This document shows positions 42,570 through 51,038 of a stretch of DNA of 64,000 bases, one piece after another. How positions within the stretch are numbered: the stretch's first letter is position 1; every line of letters begins with the position of its first letter. The stretch comes from Actinomycetospora lemnae (GTDB taxonomy: Bacteria > Actinomycetota > Actinomycetes > Mycobacteriales > Pseudonocardiaceae). The notes beneath the pieces were generated by a model, which worked only from the letters and a program-made list of their open reading frames with translations, had not been told where the DNA came from and did no database searches. Made by a program: the position numbers and the translations under genes. The DNA is taken from NCBI RefSeq assembly GCF_028737315.1, contig NZ_JAQZAO010000001.1, forward strand, positions 310,001-374,000, given 5' to 3'.

Positions 42570-44959
42570 CGCCCCGCCCGGAGCACGGCCACGGACCGGT
42601 AGGGCGAGGGGATCCCGCCCGCGCGGTCCGGGAGCGGCCGGGTCGGGACGCGGCGCTCGGCGCACAGCCGCCGGACGGGCTCGAGCTCGGCCCCGGCGTC
42701 GCGGGCGACGAGCACCGCGATGGGATCGCGGCGCAGCAGGGTCCGCAACGTCTCCCCCACCCCGGCGCGCAGGCGGCGCTCGCCCGCCACGTCCAGGTCG
42801 CGGGCGAGGGCCGCGAGGTAGCGGGGGCCGCGACCGTCGGGCCCGGCGACGGGAGCGATGCCGGGAGACGCGCCGAAGCAGCCGGTGATCGCGTCGAGGA
42901 CGACGGCCGTCCGGTCACCGGCCGCGAGCTCCCCGTAGACCTTGGCGCCGTGGTGGGCGCCGGCGACGGTCAGGTCGTGCCGGTCGACCGTGCGCGAGAC
43001 CAGCCCGGACGCCGTGGCGTTGAGGCACGCGTGCGGCACCAGCAGGTCCTCGCGGGTGCCGCACAGCGGGGTCCGGTGGGCGGGGTCGGCCAGCACCGCG
43101 ACGGTCGGGTCGACGACGACGCCGGTCTCCCGCGCGTGGCGGTCGAGGTCGGCGCCCACCTCGTCGACGATGCCACCGGCACCGGTCCACCCGTCGACGA
43201 GCACGAGCGAGGAGGGGTCGTGGGCGGCGACGAGCGCGCCGAGCGCCGCGCGGTCCAGCCCCCGGCCGCGGACGACGCTGATCGCGTAGTGCGGTAGCGC
43301 CACGCCCCGGACCCGCGCCGCCCACCGGCGCATCAGCACCCCGACCGGCGTGCCCGCCCGCGCCAGCGACACGAGCACGGCCCCCGGGCCCCGCTGCGCG
43401 AGCACCTGGTCGGTGAGGACGCCGACCGCCGCCGCCACCCCCGGCGCCGACCGCTCGACGGCCCGGTCGACCACCCGCGCGTAGGCCGGGCTCGGGGCCG
43501 GCTCCCGCGGGAGGGCGTCCGCGTAGTGCGCGCCGGTGGCGAGGGCGGCCTCCCGCTCGGCGACCCCGACCTCGAGGGCGTGGCACGACAGGTCGCTGAG
43601 CAGCCAGCCCACCTCGGCGGGCGCGAACGTCCCGAACGCGGGTCCGCGGCGCGCGGCGACGACGGGACGTCGCGTCACGGGCCGCGGCGCCCGGCACGGC
43701 ACCACCGCCTCGACCACCCGCGGCACGACCGCGCCGAGGCGGGCGAGCAGGCCGTCGGGTGCCCGCAGGGCGGCGGTGCGCGCCGCGGCGTCCACCACGA
43801 GGACGACGGCGTCGTACCGGCCGGTGCCGAGGCCGTACACGTAGCGCTCCGGCGCGTGGGCCAGCGCCTGGTCGTGCGCCGCGAACGCCCGGGCCTCGCG
43901 CACCGCGTAGCCGGCGACGTCCCGGGCGACCAGCGGGGACCGGCTGGTCGCCGCGACCTCGACGTCCAGGCCACGGGCCTCGAGGGCCTCGGCGAGCCGG
44001 ACCGGCAGGTAGTGGAGCTCCTCGCACCCGAGGACGAGCACGCGCCCGGCGCCGCGCCCGAGCGCCTCGACCAGCACGTCCGCGGCACCGGGGACGGCGG
44101 CGTCCAGCGCGGCGCGTCCGGGCCGGTCGAGGCCGTGCCGCGCGCCCTCCGCGGCACCGTCGAGCGGCAGGGACACCGAGGACAGCGGGACCGCCGCGGC
44201 GACCGGGCACGCGGTCGTGTCCGGCTGCGCGGTCGTGTCCGGCTGCGCGGCGAGCAGGGCGGCCGCCCGCGCGAGCACGTCGTCGGGTCCCGTGAGCGCC
44301 GCCCGGGCGAGGGCCACCACGTCGACCCGGACGTCCAGGTCGGCGGCGGCGCAGGCGATCGCGTCCTCGGCGGGCTCCCGCAGGTCGGCCAGCGTCGCGA
44401 CGACGTATCGACGGCGCGGCAGCCGCCGCTGCAGCCGGCGCAGGGCCGCGGCGACGGTGCGACCGGTGGTGAGCTCGTCGTCGACGAGCACGAGCGGGCG
44501 GTCCGGCGTCCAGCTGCCCGGGTCGTCGGGGACGAGGACGTGGCGCGGGGCGTGGCTGTGCTCCTCGTCGAACGCGGCCAGCACGGAGGCCCCCGCGACG
44601 ACCCGCCGCGTCGTGTGGACGACGTGCTCGGCGTCCAGCGCGTCCGCGACGAGGTGGGCGAGCGCCGTCGCGTTCTCGGCGAACCCGATCACCACCGGCG
44701 CGGCGGCGACGTCGGGCAGCCGGCGCGCAGCCCGGTCCGCGAGCGCCGCGGCCGCCGCCCGCACCCGGGCGGGGGCGACGGGGACGTGCTTGCCGAGGAC
44801 GCGGGACACCGGCAGGTGCGCCCGCCGGGGGTTGCGGCGCAGGGCGAGGCCGACGACGTCGCGCACCGGCACGCTCTCCTCGTCCGGCCCGAGCGCGAGG
44901 CCGAGGGCCTCCGCGACGACCTCACCGGGCCACGTCCCGTCCGTCGCCACGTCACCCAC
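42566..44959 (-). CDS. Fusion of phosphoribosyltransferase, TRSP domain and StiP-type (PELOTA/PRTase) protein
   Basis: A 797-residue protein joining two genes that are usually separate in Ter operons. Residues 1-230 are a PRTase with the PRPP loop VLVDDELTTGRT (157-168); residues 260-430 are the TRSP domain with the motif TSRSP (338-342); residues 442-797 match StiP (LLSDL, HYADALPRE, VSLARAGTPVG at 530-540, PHYAIS, VDGWTGAG at 588-595). A QPDTTAQPDTTA repeat forms part of the linker near 239-250. GTG start with AAGGA. The pathway is predicted to make a nucleoside-like metabolite; TerD, ATP-grasp and CitE partners are not in this window. Confidence 0.82.
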   Translation of the reverse strand: MGDVATDGTWPGEVVAEALGLALGPDEESVPVRDVVGLALRRNPRRAHLPVSRVLGKHVPVAPARVRAAAAALADRAARRLPDVAAAPVVIGFAENATALAHLVADALDAEHVVHTTRRVVAGASVLAAFDEEHSHAPRHVLVPDDPGSWTPDRPLVLVDDELTTGRTVAAALRRLQRRLPRRRYVVATLADLREPAEDAIACAAADLDVRVDVVALARAALTGPDDVLARAAALLAAQPDTTAQPDTTACPVAAAVPLSSVSLPLDGAAEGARHGLDRPGRAALDAAVPGAADVLVEALGRGAGRVLVLGCEELHYLPVRLAEALEARGLDVEVAATSRSPLVARDVAGYAVREARAFAAHDQALAHAPERYVYGLGTGRYDAVVLVVDAAARTAALRAPDGLLARLGAVVPRVVEAVVPCRAPRPVTRRPVVAARRGPAFGTFAPAEVGWLLSDLSCHALEVGVAEREAALATGAHYADALPREPAPSPAYARVVDRAVERSAPGVAAAVGVLTDQVLAQRGPGAVLVSLARAGTPVGVLMRRWAARVRGVALPHYAISVVRGRGLDRAALGALVAAHDPSSLVLVDGWTGAGGIVDEVGADLDRHARETGVVVDPTVAVLADPAHRTPLCGTREDLLVPHACLNATASGLVSRTVDRHDLTVAGAHHGAKVYGELAAGDRTAVVLDAITGCFGASPGIAPVAGPDGRGPRYLAALARDLDVAGERRLRAGVGETLRTLLRRDPIAVLVARDAGAELEPVRRLCAERRVPTRPLPDRAGGIPSPYRSVAVLRAGR

Positions 44960-45031
44960 GGGTGTCCTTGATGCCAGACGCACCCGTCGGGCACCACCGA
45001 CGTGACCCGACCGGGGCGAGGATGGACGGTG

Positions 45032-45703
45032 ATGGCTCCCGACCCCGCCGACCCGGTCCGGCACTGGCCGCTGGCCGGGCTCGTCCTGCGGACGCCGCGG
45101 CTCGAGCTGCGTCCCGACGACGACGTCGGCCTCGCCGCGCTCGCCGACCGGGCCCTCGACGGCGTCCACCCCGCCGAGGAGATGCCGTTCCTCGAGCCGT
45201 GGACCGACGGCGCCGCCGACCCGGGCTTCGCCCGCGGGGTCATGCAGTACGCCTGGCGGTGCCGCGCCGAGGTCTCCCCGGCGCGGTGGTCGGTGAACTT
45301 CCTGGTCCGCGAGGGCGGGCGGGTGCTCGGGATGCAGACGCTGACGGCGACCGAGTTCGGCGTCCTGGGCGAGGTCAGCACGGGCTCGTGGCTGACCCGC
45401 GCCGCGCAGGGCCGGGGCCTCGGCACGGAGATGCGCCAGGCCGTCGTCACGCTCGCGTTCGAGCACCTCGGGGCCCGCGCGGCCCGGACCAGCGCGTTCG
45501 CCGACAACGTCGCCTCCCGGCGCGTGTCCGACCGGCTCGGCTACACCCCGGACGGCGTCGAGCGCCACGTCCGCCGCGGTCGCTCCGCGCTCCTGCTCCG
45601 CAACCGGCTCACCCCGGACGCGTGGCGACGGCCGGAGTGGACGCTCGGCGTCGCCGGAGTCGGGCCCTGCCGCGAGCTGCTGGGGGTGCCCGACCCCGGC
45701 TGA
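45032..45703 (+). CDS. GNAT N-acetyltransferase (RimJ/RimL-like)
   Basis: A 223-residue acetyltransferase. The acetyl-CoA pyrophosphate loop is AAQGRGLGTEMRQAV near residues 131-145, and the ending GRSALLLRNRLTPDAW is typical of RimJ/L-type enzymes. Acceptor unknown. ATG at 45032 is used; a GTG one codon earlier is possible. It diverges from the StiP fusion gene across 72 bp. Confidence 0.88.
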   Translation: MAPDPADPVRHWPLAGLVLRTPRLELRPDDDVGLAALADRALDGVHPAEEMPFLEPWTDGAADPGFARGVMQYAWRCRAEVSPARWSVNFLVREGGRVLGMQTLTATEFGVLGEVSTGSWLTRAAQGRGLGTEMRQAVVTLAFEHLGARAARTSAFADNVASRRVSDRLGYTPDGVERHVRRGRSALLLRNRLTPDAWRRPEWTLGVAGVGPCRELLGVPDPG

Positions 45704-45779
45704 CCGGTGCCGGCCACGCCCGGGACGTCCAGCACGACACGCCGCCGTTCGGCGACACCATCGGGGAAAGACCGACGCT

Positions 45780-45793
45780 CGGGGGATCCCCCG
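45780..45793. promoter_or_regulatory. Perfect 14-bp palindrome upstream of the repeat-rich membrane protein
   Basis: CGGGGGATCCCCCG, 50 bp before the ATG and just upstream of a TTGACG hexamer (45797-45802). Possible operator; GC-rich chance palindrome also possible. Confidence 0.25.
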
Positions 45794-45843
45794 GGCTTGA
45801 CGACGGGGTAGACCTCGATCACCGATGCCGACCGGGGGGACCG

Positions 45844-47019
45844 ATGTCGCACGCCGCGCCGACCGCCGCACCGACCGATGCGTGGGTCGACGCTGCGCGC
45901 CCCCGGACCGCGACCCGCCGCGAACGGCCCCGCCACAGCCCCCGCCACAGCCCCCGCCACAGCCCCCGTCACACCCCCCGTCACACCCCCCGCCACGACC
46001 TCCCGACCGCGGCCCGCAGCGAACGCCGGCGCCGCGCCGCGCGCGTGCGTCGCCGGCCGCTGCGGGTGCTGATGATGGTGCTCGTCGCCGGACTGTGCGC
46101 CGGGGTGTTCCTCGTCGTCCTCGAGACCGCGCTCGCCGACCCCGGGGCCCGGCGCTCGGCGCTGTCCGCCGTCGACCCCGACGAGGCGGTCGCCCCCGGC
46201 CCGCTGCCCTACGGAGGGCAGCTCGACCGCCCCGACCCCTCCGACCTCGTCGACCCCGGCAGCCTGCTGGGGCTCGGGCTGCTGACGCTCGGGCTGCTCA
46301 ACGGCCTCGTGTTCCTCGGGACGGCGACGTGGGACGGGATGGTCGCCCCCTCGGCGGCCGAGACCCGGCGGCGGCTGCGCACCCGCTCGGGACGCGGGGC
46401 CGTGCCCGGCGGCCGGCGGGAGGTGCGGCGGACGGTCGCCGCCCCGTCCGCGGCCCCGGCCGCCTCCTCGGGCCCGGCGGTCGTCGACGTCCCCGCCCGC
46501 CGCAGCGTGCCCGGCCGCCCGGCCGCGGGGACCACCTACGCGCCGCTGCCCGAGGCCGTGCCCGTGCGGGCGGCCCGGCGCACGGTCGTCGCGCCGGGGC
46601 CGGTCGGGGATCCGGACGTCCCGGTCGTGCCGCCGAGCCGGTTCGCGGAGCCGAAGCGGCTCATGGAGCCGGCCACGGTGCCGGCGAGCACCCCGGTGCC
46701 GGTGCCCGCCGCCGAGCCCGTCCCCGAGCCCGTCCCCGAGCCGGTCGTCGAGCCCGTCCCCGAGCCCGTCCCCGAGCCCGTCCCCGAGCCGGTCGCCGAG
46801 CCCGCGCCGACCCCGGAACCGGCGGGCGCCGAGCCGGACCCCGAGCCCGAGCCCGTCCCGTCGCTCATCCCCACGCCCCGGCGCCCCTCCCCCGTGCCCC
46901 GGGACGGCGGCGACGGGACCCCGGCGCGCGCCACGCGGCGCGGCTCCGGGCCCTGGGGCTGGCGCCCGGCCCGCCCGGACCCGGTGCCCTGGCGCAACCC
47001 GGTCCCGGCGTTCTCCTGA
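45844..47019 (+). CDS. Membrane protein with basic HSPR/HTPR and acidic PEPV repeats
   Basis: A 391-residue protein of unknown function. Residues 30-51 repeat H(S/T)PR six times, giving a very basic tail; two hydrophobic helices follow (about 75-94 and 140-158); the rest is Pro-rich with tandem Glu-Pro-Val-Pro repeats (about 285-320). The layout suggests both repeat regions on the cytoplasmic side or a surface stalk, depending on topology. ATG start. No family recognised. Its stop and that of the next gene are linked by a 15-bp tandem duplication. Confidence 0.6.
   Translation: MSHAAPTAAPTDAWVDAARPRTATRRERPRHSPRHSPRHSPRHTPRHTPRHDLPTAARSERRRRAARVRRRPLRVLMMVLVAGLCAGVFLVVLETALADPGARRSALSAVDPDEAVAPGPLPYGGQLDRPDPSDLVDPGSLLGLGLLTLGLLNGLVFLGTATWDGMVAPSAAETRRRLRTRSGRGAVPGGRREVRRTVAAPSAAPAASSGPAVVDVPARRSVPGRPAAGTTYAPLPEAVPVRAARRTVVAPGPVGDPDVPVVPPSRFAEPKRLMEPATVPASTPVPVPAAEPVPEPVPEPVVEPVPEPVPEPVPEPVAEPAPTPEPAGAEPDPEPEPVPSLIPTPRRPSPVPRDGGDGTPARATRRGSGPWGWRPARPDPVPWRNPVPAFS
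45926..45998 (+). repeat. 12-bp tandem repeats coding for H(S/T)PR
   Basis: Six copies of a CGCCACAGCCCC-like unit, the last ones with ACC for AGC. In frame, so copy number can vary without disrupting the gene. No unique spacers, so not CRISPR. Confidence 0.85.
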
Positions 47020-47043
47020 TCAGCGGCCTCCTGATCAGCGGCC
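47015..47043. repeat. 15-bp tandem duplication across two convergent stop codons
   Basis: CCTGATCAGCGGCCT followed by CCTGATCAGCGGCC. The first copy holds the stop of the membrane protein gene, the second the stop of the serine hydrolase gene on the other strand. Confidence 0.7.
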
Positions 47044-48165
47044 GAGCGCGTCCTCGACGGCGCGGGTGAAGGCCCCGAACACCGACGCGGTCGGCGGCAG
47101 CACCTGGGTCACGAGCACCGCCGCGAGGTCGTGCCCGGGCCAGGAGTACCAGAGCGTCCCCAGCCCGCCGGCCCACCCGTAGCGGGGCCCGACCGGCGAG
47201 GACACGACCCCGACCCCGTACCCCCAGCCGCCCCCGTCCAGGAACGGTGCGGCACCAGGGGCGGCGCGCTGCTCCGGCGTGAGGTGGTCGGTCGTCATCA
47301 GCGTGACCGCGGCGGGATCGAGCACCTCGCCGCCGTCGTCGAGCAGCATCCCGGCGAAGCGCAGCAGGTCCGCCGCGGTCCCGACCAGGCCGCCCCGGCC
47401 GTCGGGGAACGTCGGCGGGGCGAGCCACCGGCTGTCGGCGACGCCGTCGAGCACCGCGAGCCCACGGTCCTCCCCGCGCACGAACGCGGGCACCAGGCGC
47501 TCCGGGCCGGCGACGAACCCGGTGTCGGTCATGCCGAGCGGGGCGAGCAGCCGGTCCGCGAGCACCTCGGGCAGCGGACGCCCGGCGGCCCGCGCGAGCA
47601 GGAGCCCGAGCACGGCGAAGGACAGCTCGTAGCGCCAGGCCGTGCCGGGCTGCTCGAGCAGCGGCAGCGTCGCGAGGCGGGCGAGCCAGGTCTCGGGCTC
47701 CGGGAGGCCCTGCGGGTCCGGCGGCCCGAAGCCGAGCCCGAGCTCGGCGGCGCGGTCGACCGTCGGGCACGGGCCCTCGGGGACGAAGCCGAGGCCCATG
47801 CGCATGGTGAGCAGGTCCTCGACCGCGAGGGGCCGACGGGCGGGGACGGTCTCGCCGTCGGGGTCCGCCGACGGTCGCGGCAGCACCCGCCGCTGCGCCA
47901 GCTCGGGCAGCAGGCGGTCGACGGGCTCGTCGAGCGCGAGGAGCCCGTCGGCGGCCAGGCGCAGCGTCAGCGCCGCGATCAGCGGCTTGGTGTTCGAGCT
48001 GAGCCGGACGACGGCGTCGGGCCGCAGCGGTTCGTCGCCGCCGGGCGCGCTGACGCCCGTCGCCGCGAGGCTCGTCGTCCCACGGTGCCGGACGCCCGCG
48101 AGGGCGCCCGGCACGTCGGCGGCCGGGAGTGCCGCGAGGATCTCCTCGGCGTCCACCCCGGCCAC
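47035..48165 (-). CDS. Serine hydrolase, beta-lactamase/class C-like fold
   Basis: A 376-residue penicillin-binding-protein-like hydrolase. The active-site SxxK is Ser57-Asn-Thr-Lys60 (RLSSNTK); the second motif is YEL near residue 178 (YxS rather than YxN), and a GWAGG stretch near 330 stands for the KTG-like third motif. No signal peptide is seen, so it is probably cytoplasmic and an esterase or peptidase rather than a beta-lactamase. GTG start. The PASTA gene lies 9 bp upstream in the same direction. Confidence 0.85.
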   Translation of the reverse strand: MAGVDAEEILAALPAADVPGALAGVRHRGTTSLAATGVSAPGGDEPLRPDAVVRLSSNTKPLIAALTLRLAADGLLALDEPVDRLLPELAQRRVLPRPSADPDGETVPARRPLAVEDLLTMRMGLGFVPEGPCPTVDRAAELGLGFGPPDPQGLPEPETWLARLATLPLLEQPGTAWRYELSFAVLGLLLARAAGRPLPEVLADRLLAPLGMTDTGFVAGPERLVPAFVRGEDRGLAVLDGVADSRWLAPPTFPDGRGGLVGTAADLLRFAGMLLDDGGEVLDPAAVTLMTTDHLTPEQRAAPGAAPFLDGGGWGYGVGVVSSPVGPRYGWAGGLGTLWYSWPGHDLAAVLVTQVLPPTASVFGAFTRAVEDALGR

Positions 48166-48174
48166 CGTCGGTCG

Positions 48175-48570
48175 TCAGCCGTTGAAGCCGCCGCCGGCCG
48201 GTCCGATCGGGCTCGGCTCGGGACGCACGCCCCCGCCGCCACCGCCGGAGCCGTCCTCGTCGTCCGGGTCGGGCCCGGTGGGGGTGCGGGCGGCCCCGCC
48301 CTGGATCCAGATGCCGACCTCGGCGCCGCGCTCGCGCTTCTCGCCGGCGGCGGGCTCCTGGTCCTCCACGTGGCCCCGTCCGGCCCCGGTGTGCACGGCG
48401 TTGCGGCCCACGGCCATCACGCCGGCGTCGAGGGCACGGTCGTGCGCCTCGGCGGCGGGCAGGCCCACGAGCTCGGGCACCGTGGTCATCCCCTCGGGCA
48501 GGTCCTGGGTCGTGTCCTGGGCCATGTCCTCGGTCGTCCCCTCGGTCTCGCGCATCTCGTCGGTGTGCAT
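48175..48570 (-). CDS. PASTA-domain protein
   Basis: A 131-residue protein. After an acidic Thr/Glu/Met-rich head (1-28), residues 29-90 form one PASTA domain (TVPELVGLPAAEAHDRALDAG), then a Gly/Pro-rich tail. PASTA domains bind peptidoglycan or beta-lactams in Ser/Thr kinases, but single-domain versions without signal or membrane helix, as here, have no defined role. ATG at 48570 with AAGGGA; an ATG 27 bases upstream is an alternative start. Confidence 0.8.
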   Translation of the reverse strand: MHTDEMRETEGTTEDMAQDTTQDLPEGMTTVPELVGLPAAEAHDRALDAGVMAVGRNAVHTGAGRGHVEDQEPAAGEKRERGAEVGIWIQGGAARTPTGPDPDDEDGSGGGGGGVRPEPSPIGPAGGGFNG

Positions 48571-48908
48571 CGTCGTCCCTTCCGGCGTACCGGCCATGAC
48601 CGACGCATACCCATCATGCCGGTGCCGTGATGCTGCGTCGGGGGTCACCCCGGGTCCCCGGGGTCCGTCCGGCCTCCTCCGAGGTCCTCGCACCCCCGCG
48701 CCGCGACGTCCTGCAGCCGGCGCCGGACGGTGTCGCAGGCGTCGTCCACCCCGGCCGTGACACCGACCGCCCCCTGCTGGGCCGCCCCGCGGACTGATCC
48801 GCACCAGGGCGTGAGCGCCCGCGCACGGTCCGAAGTGTGCCTTGACCTGCCCGTTCGTCCTGCGCTTTGGTCGGTCTACCAAACACGGCGCGGCGCGAGG
48901 GGCAGGCC
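48571..48908. other. 338-bp intergenic region between PASTA and FAD-monooxygenase genes
   Basis: Divergent promoter region. It holds the TTTGGT...ACCAAA palindrome at 48866 and a TTGACC hexamer at 48842. On the minus strand one frame has coding-like composition (an Asp/Val/Arg helix around 48690-48760) but no start with a ribosome binding site, so I do not call a gene. Confidence 0.5.
48866..48883. promoter_or_regulatory. TetR-type operator before the FAD monooxygenase gene
   Basis: TTTGGT-CGGTCT-ACCAAA, perfect 6-bp arms, 25 bp before the ATG. Size and position suit the TetR regulator encoded two genes on in the same operon. Confidence 0.55.
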
Positions 48909-50459
48909 ATGGAGACCGACGGGGTGCTGGTGGTCGGAGCCGGACCGGTGGGGTTGACGGCGGCGTGCGGGCTCGCGCGCCTCGGCGTCCCGGTGCGGGT
49001 GGTCGACGCCCTGGAGACGCCGACGACCCAGTCGCGCGCCGTCGCGATCCACGCCCGCAGCCTGGAGACGCTGGCGTCGCTGGAGGTGCTGCCCGCGCTG
49101 GAGGGCCGGGGCCGCCGGATCGCCGGGCTCGCGATGGTCGACGGCCGCACGGGCGAGCCGCGGGCGGACGTCGACTTCACCGGCATCCCCAGCCGGCACC
49201 CCTACATCCTCGACATCGCCCAGCCCGACACCGAGGCGGTGCTCGCCGAGCGGGCCGCCGCCCTCGGCATCGTCGTGGAGCGGGGCGTCACGCTGACCGC
49301 GCTGCGCCAGGACGACGATGGCGTCGAGGTCACCCTGCGCACCGGCGGCGAGGAGCACACGGCCCGCGTGGGCTGGGTCGTCGGCGCCGACGGCGGCCAC
49401 AGCACCACGCGCCACCTCGTCGGCACCCACCTCGAGGGCGCGTTCCACGGCCAGCACTTCGCCATGGCCGACGTCGACGTCGCGACCGACCTCTCCCCGG
49501 ACGTCCTGCGGATGTTCACCCACCCCGACGGACTCGCGATGCTCTTCCCCCTCGCCGGGAGCCGCGCCCGGGTCATGTTCCTCGTCGAGGACCCCGGCAC
49601 CGACGCCCCGGACCCCACGCTCGAGCAGGTCCAGGCCCTCGCCGACGCGCGGATGGGCGGGCGCGTGCAGCTCTCCGACCCCCGCTGGGTGACGTACTTC
49701 GAGGTCCACCACGCCCAGGTCCCGCAGTACCGCCACGGACGGGTCCTGCTCGCCGGCGACGCCGCGCACATCCACAGCCCGGCCGGCGCGCAGGGCATGA
49801 ACACCGGCATCCAGGACGCGGCGAACCTCGCGTGGAAGCTCGGGCTGGTCGCCACCGGCCGGGCGGACGCGGGTCTGCTCGACAGCTACCACGACGAGCG
49901 CCACCCGGTCGGCGCCGCGGTCGTGAAGCTGACGACGGTGATGACCGACGTCGCGGCCCTCTCGGGCGTCGCGGCCGCCTGCCGCAACGCCGCCCTGTTC
50001 GTCGCGGGCCACGTCCACCGGCTCACCGACACCCTCGCCACGACCGCGGCCGAGCTGACGATCGCCTACACCGACAGCGCGTTGTCCGTGCAGAGCGGCT
50101 CTCGCGGCACCGCCCGCGCCGGCGACCACGCCCCCGACCCGGACGGGCTGCGCCGCCCCGACGGCACCCCGGTGGCCGTCGAGGACCTGCTGGCCCGGCC
50201 CGGGTTCCTGCTGCTGGTCCGGGGCGCCGGAGAGGGCCTGGCCGAGGTGCTCGGGGACCTCGGCACGGTCGTCCGGGTCGGGGAGGACGTGCTCGACCCC
50301 GATGACGCCCTCGCCGCGGCGTACGGGTGGCGCGACGGGGGCATGGCGCTCGTCCGCCCCGACGGTTACCTGGGGCTCGTCGCGGACACGACCGACCCCG
50401 CCGTCCTGCGCCGCTACCTCGCGAGGACGCTGCACGTCGCGACACCGACCCCGGCCTGA
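48909..50459 (+). CDS. FAD-dependent aromatic monooxygenase (PheA/TetX-like)
   Basis: A 516-residue group A flavoprotein hydroxylase. FAD motif GAGPVG lies at residues 10-15, the DG motif in GADGGHS near 158-164, and the GD motif GDAAHIHSPAGAQGMNTGI near 285-303. A C-terminal thioredoxin-like domain (from about 400) lacks an obvious CxxC. The family hydroxylates phenols, polyketides and drugs; the substrate is open. ATG start; the TetR gene follows 16 bp on. Confidence 0.88.
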   Translation: METDGVLVVGAGPVGLTAACGLARLGVPVRVVDALETPTTQSRAVAIHARSLETLASLEVLPALEGRGRRIAGLAMVDGRTGEPRADVDFTGIPSRHPYILDIAQPDTEAVLAERAAALGIVVERGVTLTALRQDDDGVEVTLRTGGEEHTARVGWVVGADGGHSTTRHLVGTHLEGAFHGQHFAMADVDVATDLSPDVLRMFTHPDGLAMLFPLAGSRARVMFLVEDPGTDAPDPTLEQVQALADARMGGRVQLSDPRWVTYFEVHHAQVPQYRHGRVLLAGDAAHIHSPAGAQGMNTGIQDAANLAWKLGLVATGRADAGLLDSYHDERHPVGAAVVKLTTVMTDVAALSGVAAACRNAALFVAGHVHRLTDTLATTAAELTIAYTDSALSVQSGSRGTARAGDHAPDPDGLRRPDGTPVAVEDLLARPGFLLLVRGAGEGLAEVLGDLGTVVRVGEDVLDPDDALAAAYGWRDGGMALVRPDGYLGLVADTTDPAVLRRYLARTLHVATPTPA

Positions 50460-50475
50460 GCGCGGCCCGACCGAC

Positions 50476-51030
50476 ATGGCCGACCGACGCGCCGCGATCG
50501 TCGACGCCGCCCTCGCGGTGATCGGCGAGAGCGGGCTGGGCGGGTTCACCCAGCCCCGCGTCGCGGCCCGGGCCGGCATGCGCCAGAGCCACCTCACCTA
50601 CTACTTCCCGACACGCGACGACCTGCTCGTCGCCGTCGCCGACGAGGCGGTGCGCCGCCGGGTCGCCGTGCTGGAGGCGGCCCAGGCCGGGGCCGAGGGC
50701 TGGCGGGAGCAGGTCGCCGCGCTCGCCCGGGTCCTCACCTCACCCGAGGAGACCCGCATCCTGCTGGCCCTGACCCAGGCCGCCGACCAGCACGAGGCCG
50801 TGCGCGCGTCGTTCGGCGCCCTGGCCGCGGGCGTCGCCCCGCTCAGCGCGGACCTGCTCCGCACCGCGGGCGCGGAGGCCGACCCGGCCGCGCTCGGCCT
50901 GCTGCAGGCCACCTCCACCGGCCTCGCGGTCCTGACCCTCGCCCGGGGCAGCGAGGCCACCGCTCTCGCCGAGCAGCTGCTCGGCACCCTCCTCGACCGC
51001 CTCGCCGCCGCCCGGTCGAGCCCGGGCTGA
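50476..51030 (+). CDS. TetR-family transcriptional regulator
   Basis: A 184-residue repressor. N-terminal HTH (ALAVIGESGLGGFTQPRVAA, then SHLTYYFPTRDDLL) with a divergent helical ligand domain behind it. Cotranscribed with the FAD monooxygenase, so autoregulation through the palindrome at 48866 is likely; the ligand is probably a phenolic substrate. Converges on the P450 gene 8 bp away. Confidence 0.88.
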   Translation: MADRRAAIVDAALAVIGESGLGGFTQPRVAARAGMRQSHLTYYFPTRDDLLVAVADEAVRRRVAVLEAAQAGAEGWREQVAALARVLTSPEETRILLALTQAADQHEAVRASFGALAAGVAPLSADLLRTAGAEADPAALGLLQATSTGLAVLTLARGSEATALAEQLLGTLLDRLAAARSSPG

Positions 51031-51038
51031 CCGCCGGG

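Noticed and set aside
45780-45793. Restriction-type or attachment site at the 14-bp palindrome
   Set aside because: No integrase or duplicated end is present; may be a chance GC-rich palindrome.
47035-48165. Beta-lactamase resistance gene
   Set aside because: No signal peptide, YxS instead of YxN and no clear KTG; general serine hydrolase is safer.
48600-48800. Small minus-strand gene in the gap before the FAD monooxygenase
   Set aside because: One frame looks protein-like but has no start with a ribosome binding site and ends in low complexity.
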